NCBI RefSeq assembly: GCF_006334915.2
Contig: NZ_VDMA02000022.1
Location: 62,001 to 126,000, forward strand
Source of the DNA: Microbispora catharanthi
Lineage (GTDB): Bacteria > Actinomycetota > Actinomycetes > Streptosporangiales > Streptosporangiaceae
Reading direction: 5' to 3'
DNA: 64,000 nucleotides
Position numbers and translations under genes: made by a program. The notes beneath the pieces are model-generated. The model did not search any database, was not told the DNA's origin, and saw only the letters and a program-made list of their open reading frames with translations. Position 1 is the stretch's first letter. Each line of letters begins with the position of its first letter. Shown here in pieces: positions 8,982 through 18,224 of the stretch.

Positions 8982-9407
8982 CACCCTGTCGGGCTGGGGC
9001 GCAAGCGGCCATCTCTGCCTGTCCAGCCCTCCCGGACCCGGACCGTGGATACTCGACGGCGGCTGTGGTCGCCGCGCCCGGGGCTGGTCGCCGAAGCACA
9101 GAGGCCACGTCGCGCGGCGAATCACATCCTGATCACAGGTGAGGGGTAGGCCGGGCCGATGACGCGCGCGTCGCGGGCCGACCGGCCGGCCGGGCCGCGG
9201 CGGCCTCACGGACTCGAGACCGAGCTCTTCTGAACGGTGGGAAAGCGGCAGGCTTCCGGCCCGCTGCCCCCAGGTGTCCGTATCACCTACGGCTATTTCT
9301 AGGCCATATATGGCTGGACAGCGTTTCAGCCGTGTTAGGCCGGGAGTCATTCCCGCTGTCAAACATTCCCAGTGGACGTTCGCCTCGACGCCACCACTGG
9401 GAGCATC
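8982..9407. other. Non-coding stretch between the AraC stub and the metallophosphoesterase
   Basis: I find no credible gene here. The only distinct element is a 12-bp perfect palindrome GCCATATATGGC at 9303-9314, about 95 bp before the metallophosphoesterase start, which could be an operator. The rest looks like decayed coding DNA. Confidence 0.4.
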
Positions 9408-11066
9408 ATGGATCCCGCCCTCAGCCGCCGCGCCTTCCTGCTCGCCTCCGGGATGACAGCCTCGGGCGTCGCGCTGGAGATCGCACTTTCCTCCACCCCG
9501 GCCGCCTCCTCGGCCGTGACGCCCTCGACCACGACGCCCATGACGACGGTTCACACCGTCGCCGGACCGCGCGGCACCGGCGGATACCGCAGGCTGTCCG
9601 ACGGCCCCGGCTGGCGACGGGTGACACGCACCGAACTGGCCGAGGCCAAGAAGGGCAGGGCCGAACGCCGCACGGCGCTGGCCTGCTTCGTCCAGTTCAC
9701 CGACCTGCACATCACCGACGTGCAGAACCCGCAGCGCTATGAGTTCCTGCGCGCCGGCGACATGGGCTCCTGGCGCCCGCAGGAGGCGTTGACCGCCGTC
9801 GGCGCCGTCTCATTGATCGAACAGGTCAACACCCTGCGGCACGGCCCGGCCACCCGGGCGCCGATCGGCTTCGTCATGACCACCGGTGACAACACCGACA
9901 ACAACTCCCGGATCGAGCTGGAGTGGTTCCTCACCGCCATGACCGGCGGCCGCTTCACCCCCAACACCGGCGACCCCGGCGCGTACGAGGGCGTGCAGAG
10001 CTCCGGCCTGGGCCTCTACTGGCAGCCCGATTCCGGCATGCGCGACGTCGACAAGCGAGTAGGGTTCCCCCGCCTGGACGGCTTCCTGGAGGCGGCCATC
10101 CGCGAGGTGAGCAGCCCCGGCCTGGCCGTACCGTGGTATTCCACCATCGGCAATCACGACCAGCTCTTCGGCGGCGCCTATTCCGCGGCCGGCGGTTTCT
10201 TCACCGACCTGGCCACCGGCTCGCGCAAGCTGTTCGCCCTGCCAGCCTCCGAGGCCGGCGCCGTCTACCGGGCACTGCGCCGGGGCGACCCCACCGGTGC
10301 CGGCTTCCGTGCCGCGTGGAAGCGCTACAAGGGCAAGGCCCGCACGGTCACCGCCGACGAGCGCCGCGCCCCTTTGAGCCCGCACGCCTACATCGCCGCT
10401 CACCTCGACCCGGCGTACACCGGCTCGGGACCCGTCGGCCACGGTTACACCCGGGACAATCTCGACAGCGGCCGGCTGGACTACTCCTTCCGGATCGCCG
10501 ACGGGGTCATCGGCGTCAGCCTGGACACCACCGACCGCGGCGGCGACTACCGCGGATCGGTCGGCACCCGGCAGCTGGCCTGGCTGGAGAGGACCCTGAA
10601 GACCCACGCCGACGACACCGCGCTGATCTTCAGTCATCACCCGAGCTGGGCCATGACCAACCTCGCCCCCAATCCGGCCCGCCCGCACGAGAAGCGCCAC
10701 GGCGGGCAGGAGTTGCTGGCAGTGCTGAGGAAGCACGGCAACGTGGCCGCGTGGATCAACGGTCACTCCCACCTCAACAAAATCGTCCCTCAGGGCGGCT
10801 TCTGGGAGATCTCCACCGCCTCCCACGTCGACTACCCGCAGCTGGCGAGGGTCGTCGAGCTGGCAGACAATCACGATGGGACGCTGTCCCTGTTCACCAC
10901 GCTGGTGGAGTCGGCCGCGCCGCACCGCACCGACTTCACCGATCTGTCCCAAAGCGGCCTGGCCGCGCTCTACCGGGAGCTCTCGTTCAACTCCCCGGGC
11001 ATGCGGAGCGGGCTGGCGGGCCTGCCCGGTGACCGCAACACCGAGCTTCTGTTGAAGAGGCGCTGA
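9408..11066 (+). CDS. Tat-exported metallophosphoesterase (TIGR03767-like)
   Basis: 552 residues from the ATG at 9408, preferred over a GTG at 9372 because GGGAG lies 5 bases upstream and the Tat signal (SRRAFLLASG) then begins at residue 5. The calcineurin-like motifs appear in order: FTDLHITD, TTGDNTDN, TIGNHD, FSHHP and INGHSH. The large insert between the first and second motifs and the exported form fit the actinobacterial TIGR03767 group, whose substrate is unknown. Short hairpin terminator immediately follows. Monocistronic. Confidence 0.85.
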   Translation: MDPALSRRAFLLASGMTASGVALEIALSSTPAASSAVTPSTTTPMTTVHTVAGPRGTGGYRRLSDGPGWRRVTRTELAEAKKGRAERRTALACFVQFTDLHITDVQNPQRYEFLRAGDMGSWRPQEALTAVGAVSLIEQVNTLRHGPATRAPIGFVMTTGDNTDNNSRIELEWFLTAMTGGRFTPNTGDPGAYEGVQSSGLGLYWQPDSGMRDVDKRVGFPRLDGFLEAAIREVSSPGLAVPWYSTIGNHDQLFGGAYSAAGGFFTDLATGSRKLFALPASEAGAVYRALRRGDPTGAGFRAAWKRYKGKARTVTADERRAPLSPHAYIAAHLDPAYTGSGPVGHGYTRDNLDSGRLDYSFRIADGVIGVSLDTTDRGGDYRGSVGTRQLAWLERTLKTHADDTALIFSHHPSWAMTNLAPNPARPHEKRHGGQELLAVLRKHGNVAAWINGHSHLNKIVPQGGFWEISTASHVDYPQLARVVELADNHDGTLSLFTTLVESAAPHRTDFTDLSQSGLAALYRELSFNSPGMRSGLAGLPGDRNTELLLKRR

Positions 11067-11068
11067 CG

Positions 11069-11086
11069 GGGTGCCTGCGGGCACCC
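11069..11086 (+). terminator. Hairpin after the metallophosphoesterase
   Basis: Seven-bp perfect stem GGGTGCC / GGCACCC with a four-base loop, starting 3 bp after the stop codon. No U-tract follows, as is common in high-GC actinomycetes. Confidence 0.5.
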
Positions 11087-11181
11087 GCTGCCGCGGAGGT
11101 GCCAGAGCGGTCGCCCTCGGCCGTACCGGAAATCGTCGTATCTCGTTGCGCCGTCGATTGCGACGGTGCTGACCATCGCCG

Positions 11182-13386
11182 TCACAGTGTGACGGTCGAC
11201 ACGACGGCGTCGGGGTCGCCGGCGTAGGACGCCGCTTCGATCAGGGCCGTCGAGGAGGCGGGGACGAACCCGGTGGGCGTCCACCTCTGCAGGGGCCGGG
11301 TCGAGGCGGGCACGGTGACCCGGGCCGACGCTCCGGCCGGGAGGTCGACGGTGGCGAAGCCGAGCAGGACCCGGGTGGGGAAGTCGTCCGCGGCCGCGTC
11401 GATGCCGGTGGGCCGTCCGTAGAGCTGCACGACGTGGCGGCCCGCACGTGAGCCGGTGTTGGTCACGGTCACGACGCCCGTGAAGGAGTCGCCGTCGGGA
11501 ACGCTGACGGTGAGGTCGGCGAGGGCGAAGCCGGTGTAGGACAGCCCGAACCCGAGCGGGAAGGCCGGCGCGTGGCCGTCCCGGTCCAGCAGCCGCTGGC
11601 CGAACCACTTGTCGTAGGTGATGGCGGTGGCGTCACGGTCGAAGTGCGGCAGGTGCTCCTCGGCGGCCGGGATCGAGTACGGCAGCCGTCCGGCGGCGTC
11701 GACGTCGCCGAGCAGCACGTCGGCCAGGGCGCGGCCCCCCTCAGAGCCGGAGTACCAGGAGACCAGCACGGCGGGTACGGCGTCGCGCCACTCCTCGGTG
11801 ATGACGGCCCCGGCGGTGACGATCACCACGACGGTGCGGGGGTTGGCGGCCGCCACGGCCCGGATGATGTCGGCGTCGACGGGCCGCAGCCGCAGACTCG
11901 CGCGGTCGCCGCCGGCGCTTCCCCCGCTGATGGAGTCCACCGCGCCGGGCTCGGCCAGGAAGGCCGCGAACGACTGCCCGGCGGGGTCGTCGCCGGGGGG
12001 TGGGAACAGCGCCAGCAGGCCGGGATCGGTCAGCACGTCCCCGCCGACCCACTCGCCCTCGTCCGCGGCGGTGTAGCCGGCGACGACGACGGCGACGTCG
12101 GCCTGTCCGGCCGCCGCGGCGGCAGCGGCCGGATCGTCGTCCGCGACATGGGTGATCCGGGTCCGCGGGAGCGCCTCGGCCAGACCCCGCAGCGCGGTGA
12201 TCACCTCCGGCGCGCGCACGTCGGAGGAGCCGTTGTCCCCGGTGTTGGCCACGTCCGCCAGGCGCCCGATGACCGCCAGGGAGGTGACGGCGTCCCGATG
12301 CAGGGGGAGCAGGGGCGCGTCACCGACCGGCTCGTTCTTGAGCAGCACCATGCCGCGGGCGGCGACCTCGCGCGCCAGCGCGCGGTGCTCGGGGCCGAAC
12401 ACCACGTCGAGCGGGGGCTCGGGCTCTGTGAGGGCGGCGTAGTGGCGCAGCTGGGTGCGCAGGACGCGGCGGGCCGCCCGGTCGACGTCGTCCCAGCTCG
12501 CCCGGCTCGCCTCCAGGTCGGCGGGCAGGTGCTCGGCGCGCTGCTGGCGGAAGGGCTCCTCCACGTCCAGCCCGGCGCGCAGCGAGGCGGCGGCGTCGCG
12601 CAGGCCCCAGATGAAGTCGGAGACGGTGACGCCTTCGAAGCCCCACATCTCGCGGAGCACGCCTTCCATCAGGTGCTCGTTCTGCCCGGCCCACTCGCCG
12701 TTGACGGAGTTGTAGGCGGTCATGACGCCCGACACGCCCTCTTCCACGATCCGGCGGAAGTGCGCCAGGTAGACCTCGTGCAGGGCCGCGTCGTCGGCGG
12801 TGACGTCGACTTTGAAGCGGGCGTTCTCCATGCTGTTGAGCGCGAAGTGCTTGACGACGGCCATGGCGTTGCGCTGCACCCCCCGGGTCAGCGCCGCGCC
12901 GAACTCGCCGAGCAGGATCGGGTCCTCGCCGTACGTCTCCTGGGCACGCCCCCAGGCGGGGTGGCGGGGCAGGTTGACGCACACGCCGCCGAAGAAGTTG
13001 GCGCCCTGGGCGCGAAGCTCGAGCCCGACAGCCGTGCCGACGCGCTCCTCGAGTGCCACGTCCCAGGTGGCGCCGCGGGCCATGGAGACCGGAAACGCGG
13101 TCGACTGTCCCATCACCACGCCGCGCGGGCCGTCGGAGAACAACAGGCCGGGGATGCCCAGCCGTTCGACGCGGCCCATCGGGATGGGGGTGAGGTTGTA
13201 CCCCTCGGTCATCATCTCGGCCATGCCCCGCCAGAACGGCAGGTCTCCGTCCAGCAGCCACAGGCGTTCTTCCCGGGTCAGCTCCGACAGCAATTCGTCG
13301 ACCGCCTCGTCCAGGGGCCGTCCGGCACGCACCTCGGCGACGGCGGCGGAGAAGGGAGTGGGAGAAGAGGGCGTCGACATGCGCAC
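11182..13386 (-). CDS. Glycoside hydrolase family 3 beta-glucosidase-like enzyme
   Basis: 734 residues. GH3 architecture: N-terminal barrel with the nucleophile motif GVTVSDFIWG, the KHFALNS substrate-binding segment, then the C-terminal alpha/beta sandwich and a fibronectin III-like domain (GSRAGRHVVQLYGRP). No signal peptide, so it should act in the cytoplasm on imported oligosaccharides. The GTG at 13386 follows AGAGAG by four bases; an ATG at 13380 is also possible. The divergent TetR gene and a perfect inverted repeat between them suggest direct repression. Confidence 0.88.
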   Translation of the reverse strand: MRMSTPSSPTPFSAAVAEVRAGRPLDEAVDELLSELTREERLWLLDGDLPFWRGMAEMMTEGYNLTPIPMGRVERLGIPGLLFSDGPRGVVMGQSTAFPVSMARGATWDVALEERVGTAVGLELRAQGANFFGGVCVNLPRHPAWGRAQETYGEDPILLGEFGAALTRGVQRNAMAVVKHFALNSMENARFKVDVTADDAALHEVYLAHFRRIVEEGVSGVMTAYNSVNGEWAGQNEHLMEGVLREMWGFEGVTVSDFIWGLRDAAASLRAGLDVEEPFRQQRAEHLPADLEASRASWDDVDRAARRVLRTQLRHYAALTEPEPPLDVVFGPEHRALAREVAARGMVLLKNEPVGDAPLLPLHRDAVTSLAVIGRLADVANTGDNGSSDVRAPEVITALRGLAEALPRTRITHVADDDPAAAAAAAGQADVAVVVAGYTAADEGEWVGGDVLTDPGLLALFPPPGDDPAGQSFAAFLAEPGAVDSISGGSAGGDRASLRLRPVDADIIRAVAAANPRTVVVIVTAGAVITEEWRDAVPAVLVSWYSGSEGGRALADVLLGDVDAAGRLPYSIPAAEEHLPHFDRDATAITYDKWFGQRLLDRDGHAPAFPLGFGLSYTGFALADLTVSVPDGDSFTGVVTVTNTGSRAGRHVVQLYGRPTGIDAAADDFPTRVLLGFATVDLPAGASARVTVPASTRPLQRWTPTGFVPASSTALIEAASYAGDPDAVVSTVTL

Positions 13387-13414
13387 ACAACTCTCTGAAC
13401 AGGCGCGACAGCGC

Positions 13415-13434
13415 TATCTACCAAACGGTAGATA
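13415..13434. promoter_or_regulatory. TetR-type operator between GH3 and TetR genes
   Basis: Perfect 8-bp inverted repeat TATCTACC / GGTAGATA with a 4-bp AAAC spacer, in the divergent promoter region 28 bp from the GH3 start and 56 bp from the TetR start. Its size and placement suit a TetR dimer that controls both genes. Confidence 0.6.
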
Positions 13435-13490
13435 ACCTAGGCTGGTATCGTGATCGAAATCAACCCCCGCCTCCGAGGAGCCAGGACGGC

Positions 13491-14066
13491 ATGACCCCCT
13501 CGCAGGGACGGCGCCGGCTGCCGCTCGCCGAACGCCGCGAGGAGATCCTCAAGGCGGCCACCGAGCTGATCGCCGCCTCCGGATTCAAGGGCGTCACTCT
13601 CGAGGCGTTCGCGGCGGCGTGCGGCATGACCAAGGCGGGGTTGCTGCATCACTTCCGCTCCCGGGAGGAACTGCTCATCGCGGTCCTCGAACGCCGGGAC
13701 ACGCTCGACCTCGCAAGCGTGGTCGACGCGCTGGAACCGGCGCCCGACGCGGCCACTGCCCGTGCCGTCATGTCGGGATTCGTCCGCCGCAACCTCGCGC
13801 AGCGCTCGCTCGTGCAGCTCTACACGGTGCTGTCGGCCGAGGCGCTGGACCCCGCGCACCCCGCTCACGCCTACTTCCAGGCACGGCTCCGCGAGGGTCG
13901 CGCCATGCTGCAGCGCTACCTGCTGGCCTGGCATCCCCGGCCCGGTGAGGCCGCCGTGGACCTGCTCGCCTTCCTCGACGGCCTGCAGCTCAACTGGCTG
14001 CGTGACGCCGGCATCGATTTCCTCGCCCAGTGGGAGGCCTTCGCCGACCGGTTCTTCGCCGCCTGA
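13491..14066 (+). CDS. TetR/AcrR-family transcriptional regulator
   Basis: 191 residues. The N-terminal helix-turn-helix is clear (GFKGVTLEAFAAACGMTKAG then LLHHFRSREELL). The ligand domain is typical in length but gives no hint of inducer. GAGGAG precedes the ATG. Divergent from the GH3 gene, whose promoter holds a matching operator, so the likely job is repression of the glucosidase and itself. Confidence 0.87.
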   Translation: MTPSQGRRRLPLAERREEILKAATELIAASGFKGVTLEAFAAACGMTKAGLLHHFRSREELLIAVLERRDTLDLASVVDALEPAPDAATARAVMSGFVRRNLAQRSLVQLYTVLSAEALDPAHPAHAYFQARLREGRAMLQRYLLAWHPRPGEAAVDLLAFLDGLQLNWLRDAGIDFLAQWEAFADRFFAA

Positions 14067-14160
14067 CCTTCCCGGGGTGGCGGTTGTCGGCCGTATCGGC
14101 ATGAAGTCGCAGGTGGATCGCGTTTCGCGATCTCCCGGAGTGGCGTAATCGCGCCGTTAT

Positions 14161-14188
14161 CCAGGTATTCCTACCTGGAAGGTAGTCT
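14161..14188 (+). promoter_or_regulatory. Overlapping palindromes and likely leaderless promoter of the GntR gene
   Basis: CCAGGTA (14161-14167) and TACCTGG (14172-14178) form a 7-bp inverted repeat; CTACCT (14171-14176) and AGGTAG (14180-14185) form a second, overlapping one. TAGTCT at 14183-14188 is a plausible -10 box only 8 bases from the ATG, so the transcript is probably leaderless and self-repressed. The sequence resembles ATTACCTACCGG at 21299-21310 upstream of the LanC-like gene. Confidence 0.5.
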
Positions 14189-14196
14189 TTGGCCTC

Positions 14197-14946
14197 ATGG
14201 AGTTGGCGGACGCGAGACGGCGCCGGGCGGACAGGGCCCGCCAGGTCGCCGACCTGCTGCGGCGGGAGGTCGTGCACGGCGGTTTCGGCGATGGTCACCT
14301 GCCGCTGGAGTCCGCCCTCGCCCGGGAGTTCGGGACCTCCCGCAACACGATCAGGGAGGCCCTGGACCTGCTGCGTGACGAGGGCCTCATCGAGCGGTGC
14401 CCGGGAGTGGGCACCACGGTGGCCGCGGAGAAGTATCCGCACGGCCTGCACCGGCTGCTCGGCCTCGCCGAGACCCTCCGGGAGCACGGCGAGGTCACCA
14501 ACGAGGTCCGCGCGATGGGGCTGATCCCGCCTCCGGCCGCCGTCCGGGGACGGCTCGGCCTGCCGCACGGCGAGTCCGTCGTCTACGTGGAGCGGCTGCG
14601 CAGGCTCAACGGGCTGCCGCTCTCGCTCGACCTGACCTACCTCGTCCGCGAGGTGGGGGAGCCGCTCTTCGACGCCGATCTCGTCCACAACGACGTGTTC
14701 GTGCTGCTGGAACGGGTCGCCGGCCAGCCGCTCGGCGTGGCGGAGCTGACGATCGAGGCCGTGAACGCCGACGCCCACACCGCGGCCGTCCTCGACGCGC
14801 CGCGCGGTGCGGCGCTGCTGATGGTCGAGCGCCTCACTCACCTGTCCGACGGCCGCCCGGTCGACCTGGAGTTCGTCAGGTTCCGCGGCGACCGCCTCAC
14901 CATGCGTGGCCATCTCTGGAGGAACACCGATGACCCTGGTCAATAG
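14197..14946 (+). CDS. GntR-family regulator with UTRA ligand domain, first gene of the organosulfur island
   Basis: 249 residues. N-terminal winged helix (EFGTSRNTIREALDLLRDEG) followed by a chorismate-lyase-like UTRA domain with VERLRRLNGLPLSLDLTYL. UTRA regulators bind small catabolites. The stop overlaps the ferredoxin start (14930), so the regulator is translated with the pathway genes. No Shine-Dalgarno is evident, in line with a leaderless message. It probably senses a pathway substrate or product. Confidence 0.87.
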   Translation: MELADARRRRADRARQVADLLRREVVHGGFGDGHLPLESALAREFGTSRNTIREALDLLRDEGLIERCPGVGTTVAAEKYPHGLHRLLGLAETLREHGEVTNEVRAMGLIPPPAAVRGRLGLPHGESVVYVERLRRLNGLPLSLDLTYLVREVGEPLFDADLVHNDVFVLLERVAGQPLGVAELTIEAVNADAHTAAVLDAPRGAALLMVERLTHLSDGRPVDLEFVRFRGDRLTMRGHLWRNTDDPGQ

Positions 14947-15157
14947 CCGCGTCGACGTGCCCGTCACGATCGACGAGTCGTTGTGCATCGAGGGCTGCAC
15001 GCTGTGCGTGGACGTGTGCCCGCTCGACTCGCTGGCCATCCACGAGGTCAGCGGCAAGGCCTATATGCACGTGGACGAGTGCTGGTACTGCGGCCCCTGT
15101 GCCGACCGGTGCCCCGCGGACGCGGTCACGGTGAACATCCCCTACCTGCTCCGATAG
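14930..15157 (+). CDS. Two-cluster 4Fe-4S ferredoxin, AprB-like
   Basis: 75 residues from the ATG at 14930, chosen because CTGGAGGA lies just upstream. Two cysteine sets are seen: CIEGCTLCVDVCP and CWYCGPCADRCP, enough for two 4Fe-4S clusters. The size and the tryptophan-containing second motif resemble the N-terminal half of the beta subunit of adenylylsulfate reductase (AprB), here without the long tail. It should pass electrons to or from the AprA-like flavoprotein encoded four genes on. The start overlaps the GntR gene. Confidence 0.85.
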   Translation: MTLVNSRVDVPVTIDESLCIEGCTLCVDVCPLDSLAIHEVSGKAYMHVDECWYCGPCADRCPADAVTVNIPYLLR

Positions 15158-15169
15158 AAGGACACCCCC

Positions 15170-16582
15170 ATGCGTAAGCTCATCGCCGCCGTGGCGCTGC
15201 TGGCCGCGGCCGGGTGCTCCGTGTCCGCCGGCGCCGACGACGGCAGGCAGACGGTCGTCGTCGGATACCAGTCGAAGACCATCAACACGGTGACGGCCGG
15301 GACGCTGCTGCGCGGCCTCGGCTACCTCGAAAAACGCCTCGGCGACAGATACCGGGTCGAGTGGCAGGACTACGACACCGGCGCCCCGATAACCGCCAAG
15401 ATGGTGGCCGGGAAGATCGACATCGGGTCGATGGGCGACTACCCGCTCCTCATCAACGCCTCCCGCACCCAGGGCGTGCCCTCCGCGCGGACCGAGCTCG
15501 TCTCGGTGACCGGCTACAACCTGCGCGGCGGGCTGAACGCGGTCGTCGTGCCCCCGTCGTCGGACGTGGAGACGCTGGCCGACCTGAAGGGGAAGAAGGT
15601 CTCGGCCAGCTCGGGCTCGGCCGGGCACGGCACGCTCGTCCAGGCCCTGGAGCGGGCCGGGCTCGACCCCGCGACGGACGTGGAGGTCGTGAACCAGCAG
15701 CCGCCGGTGGGCGCGTCCGCGCTGCAGTCGGGGAACGTGCAGGGATACGCCCAGTTCGTGGCCTGGCCGGGACTGCTCGTCTTCAAGAACCAGGCCAGGC
15801 TCGTCTACGACGGCTCGGCGCTCGGCGTGCCGACGTTCCACGGCGTCGTCGTCCGGCAGGCGTACGCGAAGGAGCACCCCGACGTGCTCCAGGCGTTCCT
15901 CCAGGCGCAGATCGACGCGACGAACTACCTCCACGAGCATCCCCTGGAGGCGGCCGAGGCGGTCGCCGAGGCCACCGGCCTGCCGCCCGAGGTGGTCTAC
16001 CTCTACAACGGCCGCGACGGCATCGCCTCGTTCGACGTGACCGTGAAGCCGCAACTGCTGGCCGCCCTGCGGCACGACGAGAAGTACCTGAAGATCATCG
16101 GCACCGACTTCACCGACGTCGACGTGACGAAGTTCGCGAACGACTCCTCCATCAGGAAGGCGTACGGCGCCTCCTACGACGCCGGCACCGCGAGCACCGT
16201 CAACGCGGCGCGGATCACCGGGACCGACGAGGCCTGCGGGACCGCCGTGCGCGACCCCGCGAAGGCGGGCGAGCTGTGGCTCGCCGGGGAGGACCGGCTC
16301 CGCCCCGCGGCCACCCCCACCTGCCTGCTGCGCCAGATCGCCGCCGCCACCTCGGCCGGCGGGACCGTACGGGCCGCCTACGTGCCCGACGCGGCCACCG
16401 GCACGCACTGGTTCGCGGACAAGTCGGTCTGGGTGCGCGACCCCTCGGCGGACGAGAACGAGCGGTTCGCGCCCTTCACCACCCGGGACGGCGCGCAGGC
16501 GTACGTGAAGGAGCACCCCCGGGCGCGGATCGTCGGATACGACGAGGCGCTGAAGGCCGCGGCGGGAGGTGCCTCGCGATGA
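15170..16582 (+). CDS. Sulfonate/taurine-type ABC transporter substrate-binding lipoprotein
   Basis: 470 residues, long for SsuA/TauA. Lipobox LLAAAGC with Cys16. The first domain carries the NMT1/SsuA pattern: YQSKTINTVTAGTLLRG, GAPITAKMVAGKIDIGSMGD, then KGKKVSASSGSAGHGTLVQA. An extra C-terminal part of about 130 residues follows the usual fold. Overlaps the permease start by ATGA. Sulfonate-like ligand is inferred from family and from the sulfur genes around it; nitrate- or thiamine-precursor-type ligands are possible in the family. Confidence 0.85.
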   Translation: MRKLIAAVALLAAAGCSVSAGADDGRQTVVVGYQSKTINTVTAGTLLRGLGYLEKRLGDRYRVEWQDYDTGAPITAKMVAGKIDIGSMGDYPLLINASRTQGVPSARTELVSVTGYNLRGGLNAVVVPPSSDVETLADLKGKKVSASSGSAGHGTLVQALERAGLDPATDVEVVNQQPPVGASALQSGNVQGYAQFVAWPGLLVFKNQARLVYDGSALGVPTFHGVVVRQAYAKEHPDVLQAFLQAQIDATNYLHEHPLEAAEAVAEATGLPPEVVYLYNGRDGIASFDVTVKPQLLAALRHDEKYLKIIGTDFTDVDVTKFANDSSIRKAYGASYDAGTASTVNAARITGTDEACGTAVRDPAKAGELWLAGEDRLRPAATPTCLLRQIAAATSAGGTVRAAYVPDAATGTHWFADKSVWVRDPSADENERFAPFTTRDGAQAYVKEHPRARIVGYDEALKAAAGGASR

Positions 16583-17466
16583 GCACTCCGGCGCTGGACG
16601 CGACGCTCGGCCCCGCTGCCCCCGCCGTCGCAGGCGCGGACGCCGTCACGGCGACGGGCCGGACGAGAACGGCGGACGGCCTGCGCAGGTGGGCGGTCAG
16701 ATCGGCCTCCCTGGCGGCCGTCGTCGCGGTGTGGCAGTGGCTGACGACCGCGGACGCCCGGGTCGGACTGCGGTTCGACCGGCTGCCCTCGCCCGCCGAG
16801 GTCGCGGCGGAGTTCGGCCGGCAGCTCGGCACCCGGATCTACTACCTCGACCTGGCCCAGAGCATGATCCGCATCCTCACCGGGTTCGCGCTGGCGGCCG
16901 TGGCCGGCATCGCCCTGGGCGTCCTGGTCGCGCGGTCCCGCTGGGCCGGCGACGTGCTGCTGCCGCCCGTCGAGGTCGTCCGGCCGATCCCGGCCATCGC
17001 CCTCGTCCCGATCGCGATCCTGGTGTTCCCCACCGACGAGCAGGGCATCGTGTTCATCACGTTCGCCGCGGCCTTCTTCCCGATAATGGTGAGCACGCGG
17101 CACGCCGTGCGGGCGCTGCCGACGCTGTGGGAGGACGCGGTCCGCACGATGGGCGGCGGACGCGCGCACGTGCTGTGGAACGTCGTCCTCCCGGGCACGC
17201 TGCCGGGCGTCTTCGGCGGGCTGTCCGTCGGCATGGGCGTCGCCTGGATCTGCGTGATCTCCGCCGAGATGATCTCCGGGGAGTTCGGCGTCGGCTACCG
17301 CACCTGGCACGCCTACACGGTCGTCGACTATCCGGCGGTGCTCGTCGGCATGGCGTCGATCGGCGTGCTCGGCTGGGTCGCCTCGGCCACGATCGAACTG
17401 CTCGGCCGGCGCCTGACCCGGTGGCTTCCCCGTGTCGACGAGGGTGTGGAAGGCGGCGCCCGATGA
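16579..17466 (+). CDS. ABC transporter permease (SsuC/TauC family)
   Basis: 295 residues, about six membrane segments. The coupling EAA loop is read as EDAVRTMGGGRAHVLWNVVLPG. The RSRWAGDVLLPPVEVVRPIP segment is the standard SsuC stretch before the fourth helix. The ATG at 16579 overlaps the binding-protein stop, and the end overlaps the ATPase start, so the three subunits are coupled. Confidence 0.9.
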   Translation: MSTPALDATLGPAAPAVAGADAVTATGRTRTADGLRRWAVRSASLAAVVAVWQWLTTADARVGLRFDRLPSPAEVAAEFGRQLGTRIYYLDLAQSMIRILTGFALAAVAGIALGVLVARSRWAGDVLLPPVEVVRPIPAIALVPIAILVFPTDEQGIVFITFAAAFFPIMVSTRHAVRALPTLWEDAVRTMGGGRAHVLWNVVLPGTLPGVFGGLSVGMGVAWICVISAEMISGEFGVGYRTWHAYTVVDYPAVLVGMASIGVLGWVASATIELLGRRLTRWLPRVDEGVEGGAR

Positions 17467-18224
17467 CCGCGCCCGCGGTGGACGCCGCACGGGCGGACGC
17501 CGGGCTCGCCATCCGGCTGGAGGGCGTGTCCCTCGGTTACGGGCGGCACGCCGTGCTGGAGGACCTGCGCCTCGACATCGCTCCCGGCGAGGTCCTGGTG
17601 ATTGTCGGTCCGTCCGGGTCGGGCAAGTCCACGGTCCTGCGGGCGATCGCGGGACTGCTGGCGCCGCGCGCCGGGCGGGTCCTGGCCGAGGGCGTGCCGG
17701 TCACCGGGCCCTCGACCGACCGCGCGATGGTCTTCCAGGACGACGCGCTGCTGCCCTGGCGCACGGTCCTGCGCAACGTCGAGCTGCCGCTGCGCATCCG
17801 CGGCGTGCCGAGACGGGAGCGCAGGACGGCCGCCGAGAGCTGGATCGCCCGCGTCGGCCTCGCCGGTTGCGAGGACCGGCTGCCCCGGGAGCTGTCCGGC
17901 GGCATGCGGCAGCGGGTGCAGCTCGCCAGGTCCCTGGCGGGCGCGCCGCGTGCCGTGCTCATGGACGAGCCCTTCGGCGCGCTGGACGCGCAGACCCGGG
18001 CCGGGATGCAGCGCCTGCTGCTGGACGTGCTCCGCGACACCCTCGCCACGGTCGTCTTCGTCACCCACGACGTGGACGAGGCGCTGCTGCTCGCCGACCG
18101 GGTCGTCGTGCTCGGGCATCGCGGCGGACACGGCGGCATCGGACGCGTCCTGCGCGTGCCGGACCCGCGCACCCCCGACATCGACCGCGCCGGGCTGCGC
18201 GCCCGCATCATCGAGGAGCTCTGA
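17463..18224 (+). CDS. ABC transporter ATP-binding protein (SsuB/TauB family)
   Basis: 253 residues. Walker A GPSGSGKST at 49-57, Q-loop in MVFQDDALLPWRTV, signature LSGGMRQRVQLARSL, Walker B AVLMDEPFGALDAQ and H-loop VTHDVDEAL. The FQDDALLPW form is typical of sulfonate/nitrate/taurine importers. Overlaps the permease by four bases and abuts the flavoprotein gene with no gap. Confidence 0.92.
   Translation: MTAPAVDAARADAGLAIRLEGVSLGYGRHAVLEDLRLDIAPGEVLVIVGPSGSGKSTVLRAIAGLLAPRAGRVLAEGVPVTGPSTDRAMVFQDDALLPWRTVLRNVELPLRIRGVPRRERRTAAESWIARVGLAGCEDRLPRELSGGMRQRVQLARSLAGAPRAVLMDEPFGALDAQTRAGMQRLLLDVLRDTLATVVFVTHDVDEALLLADRVVVLGHRGGHGGIGRVLRVPDPRTPDIDRAGLRARIIEEL

Noticed and set aside
9372-9407. 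GTG 9372 as start of the metallophosphoesterase
   Set aside because: No ribosome site before it, and it would bury the Tat motif 12 residues further in; ATG 9408 fits both.
14906-14929. Upstream start for the ferredoxin
   Set aside because: It lacks a ribosome site, whereas CTGGAGGA is correctly spaced for the ATG at 14930.
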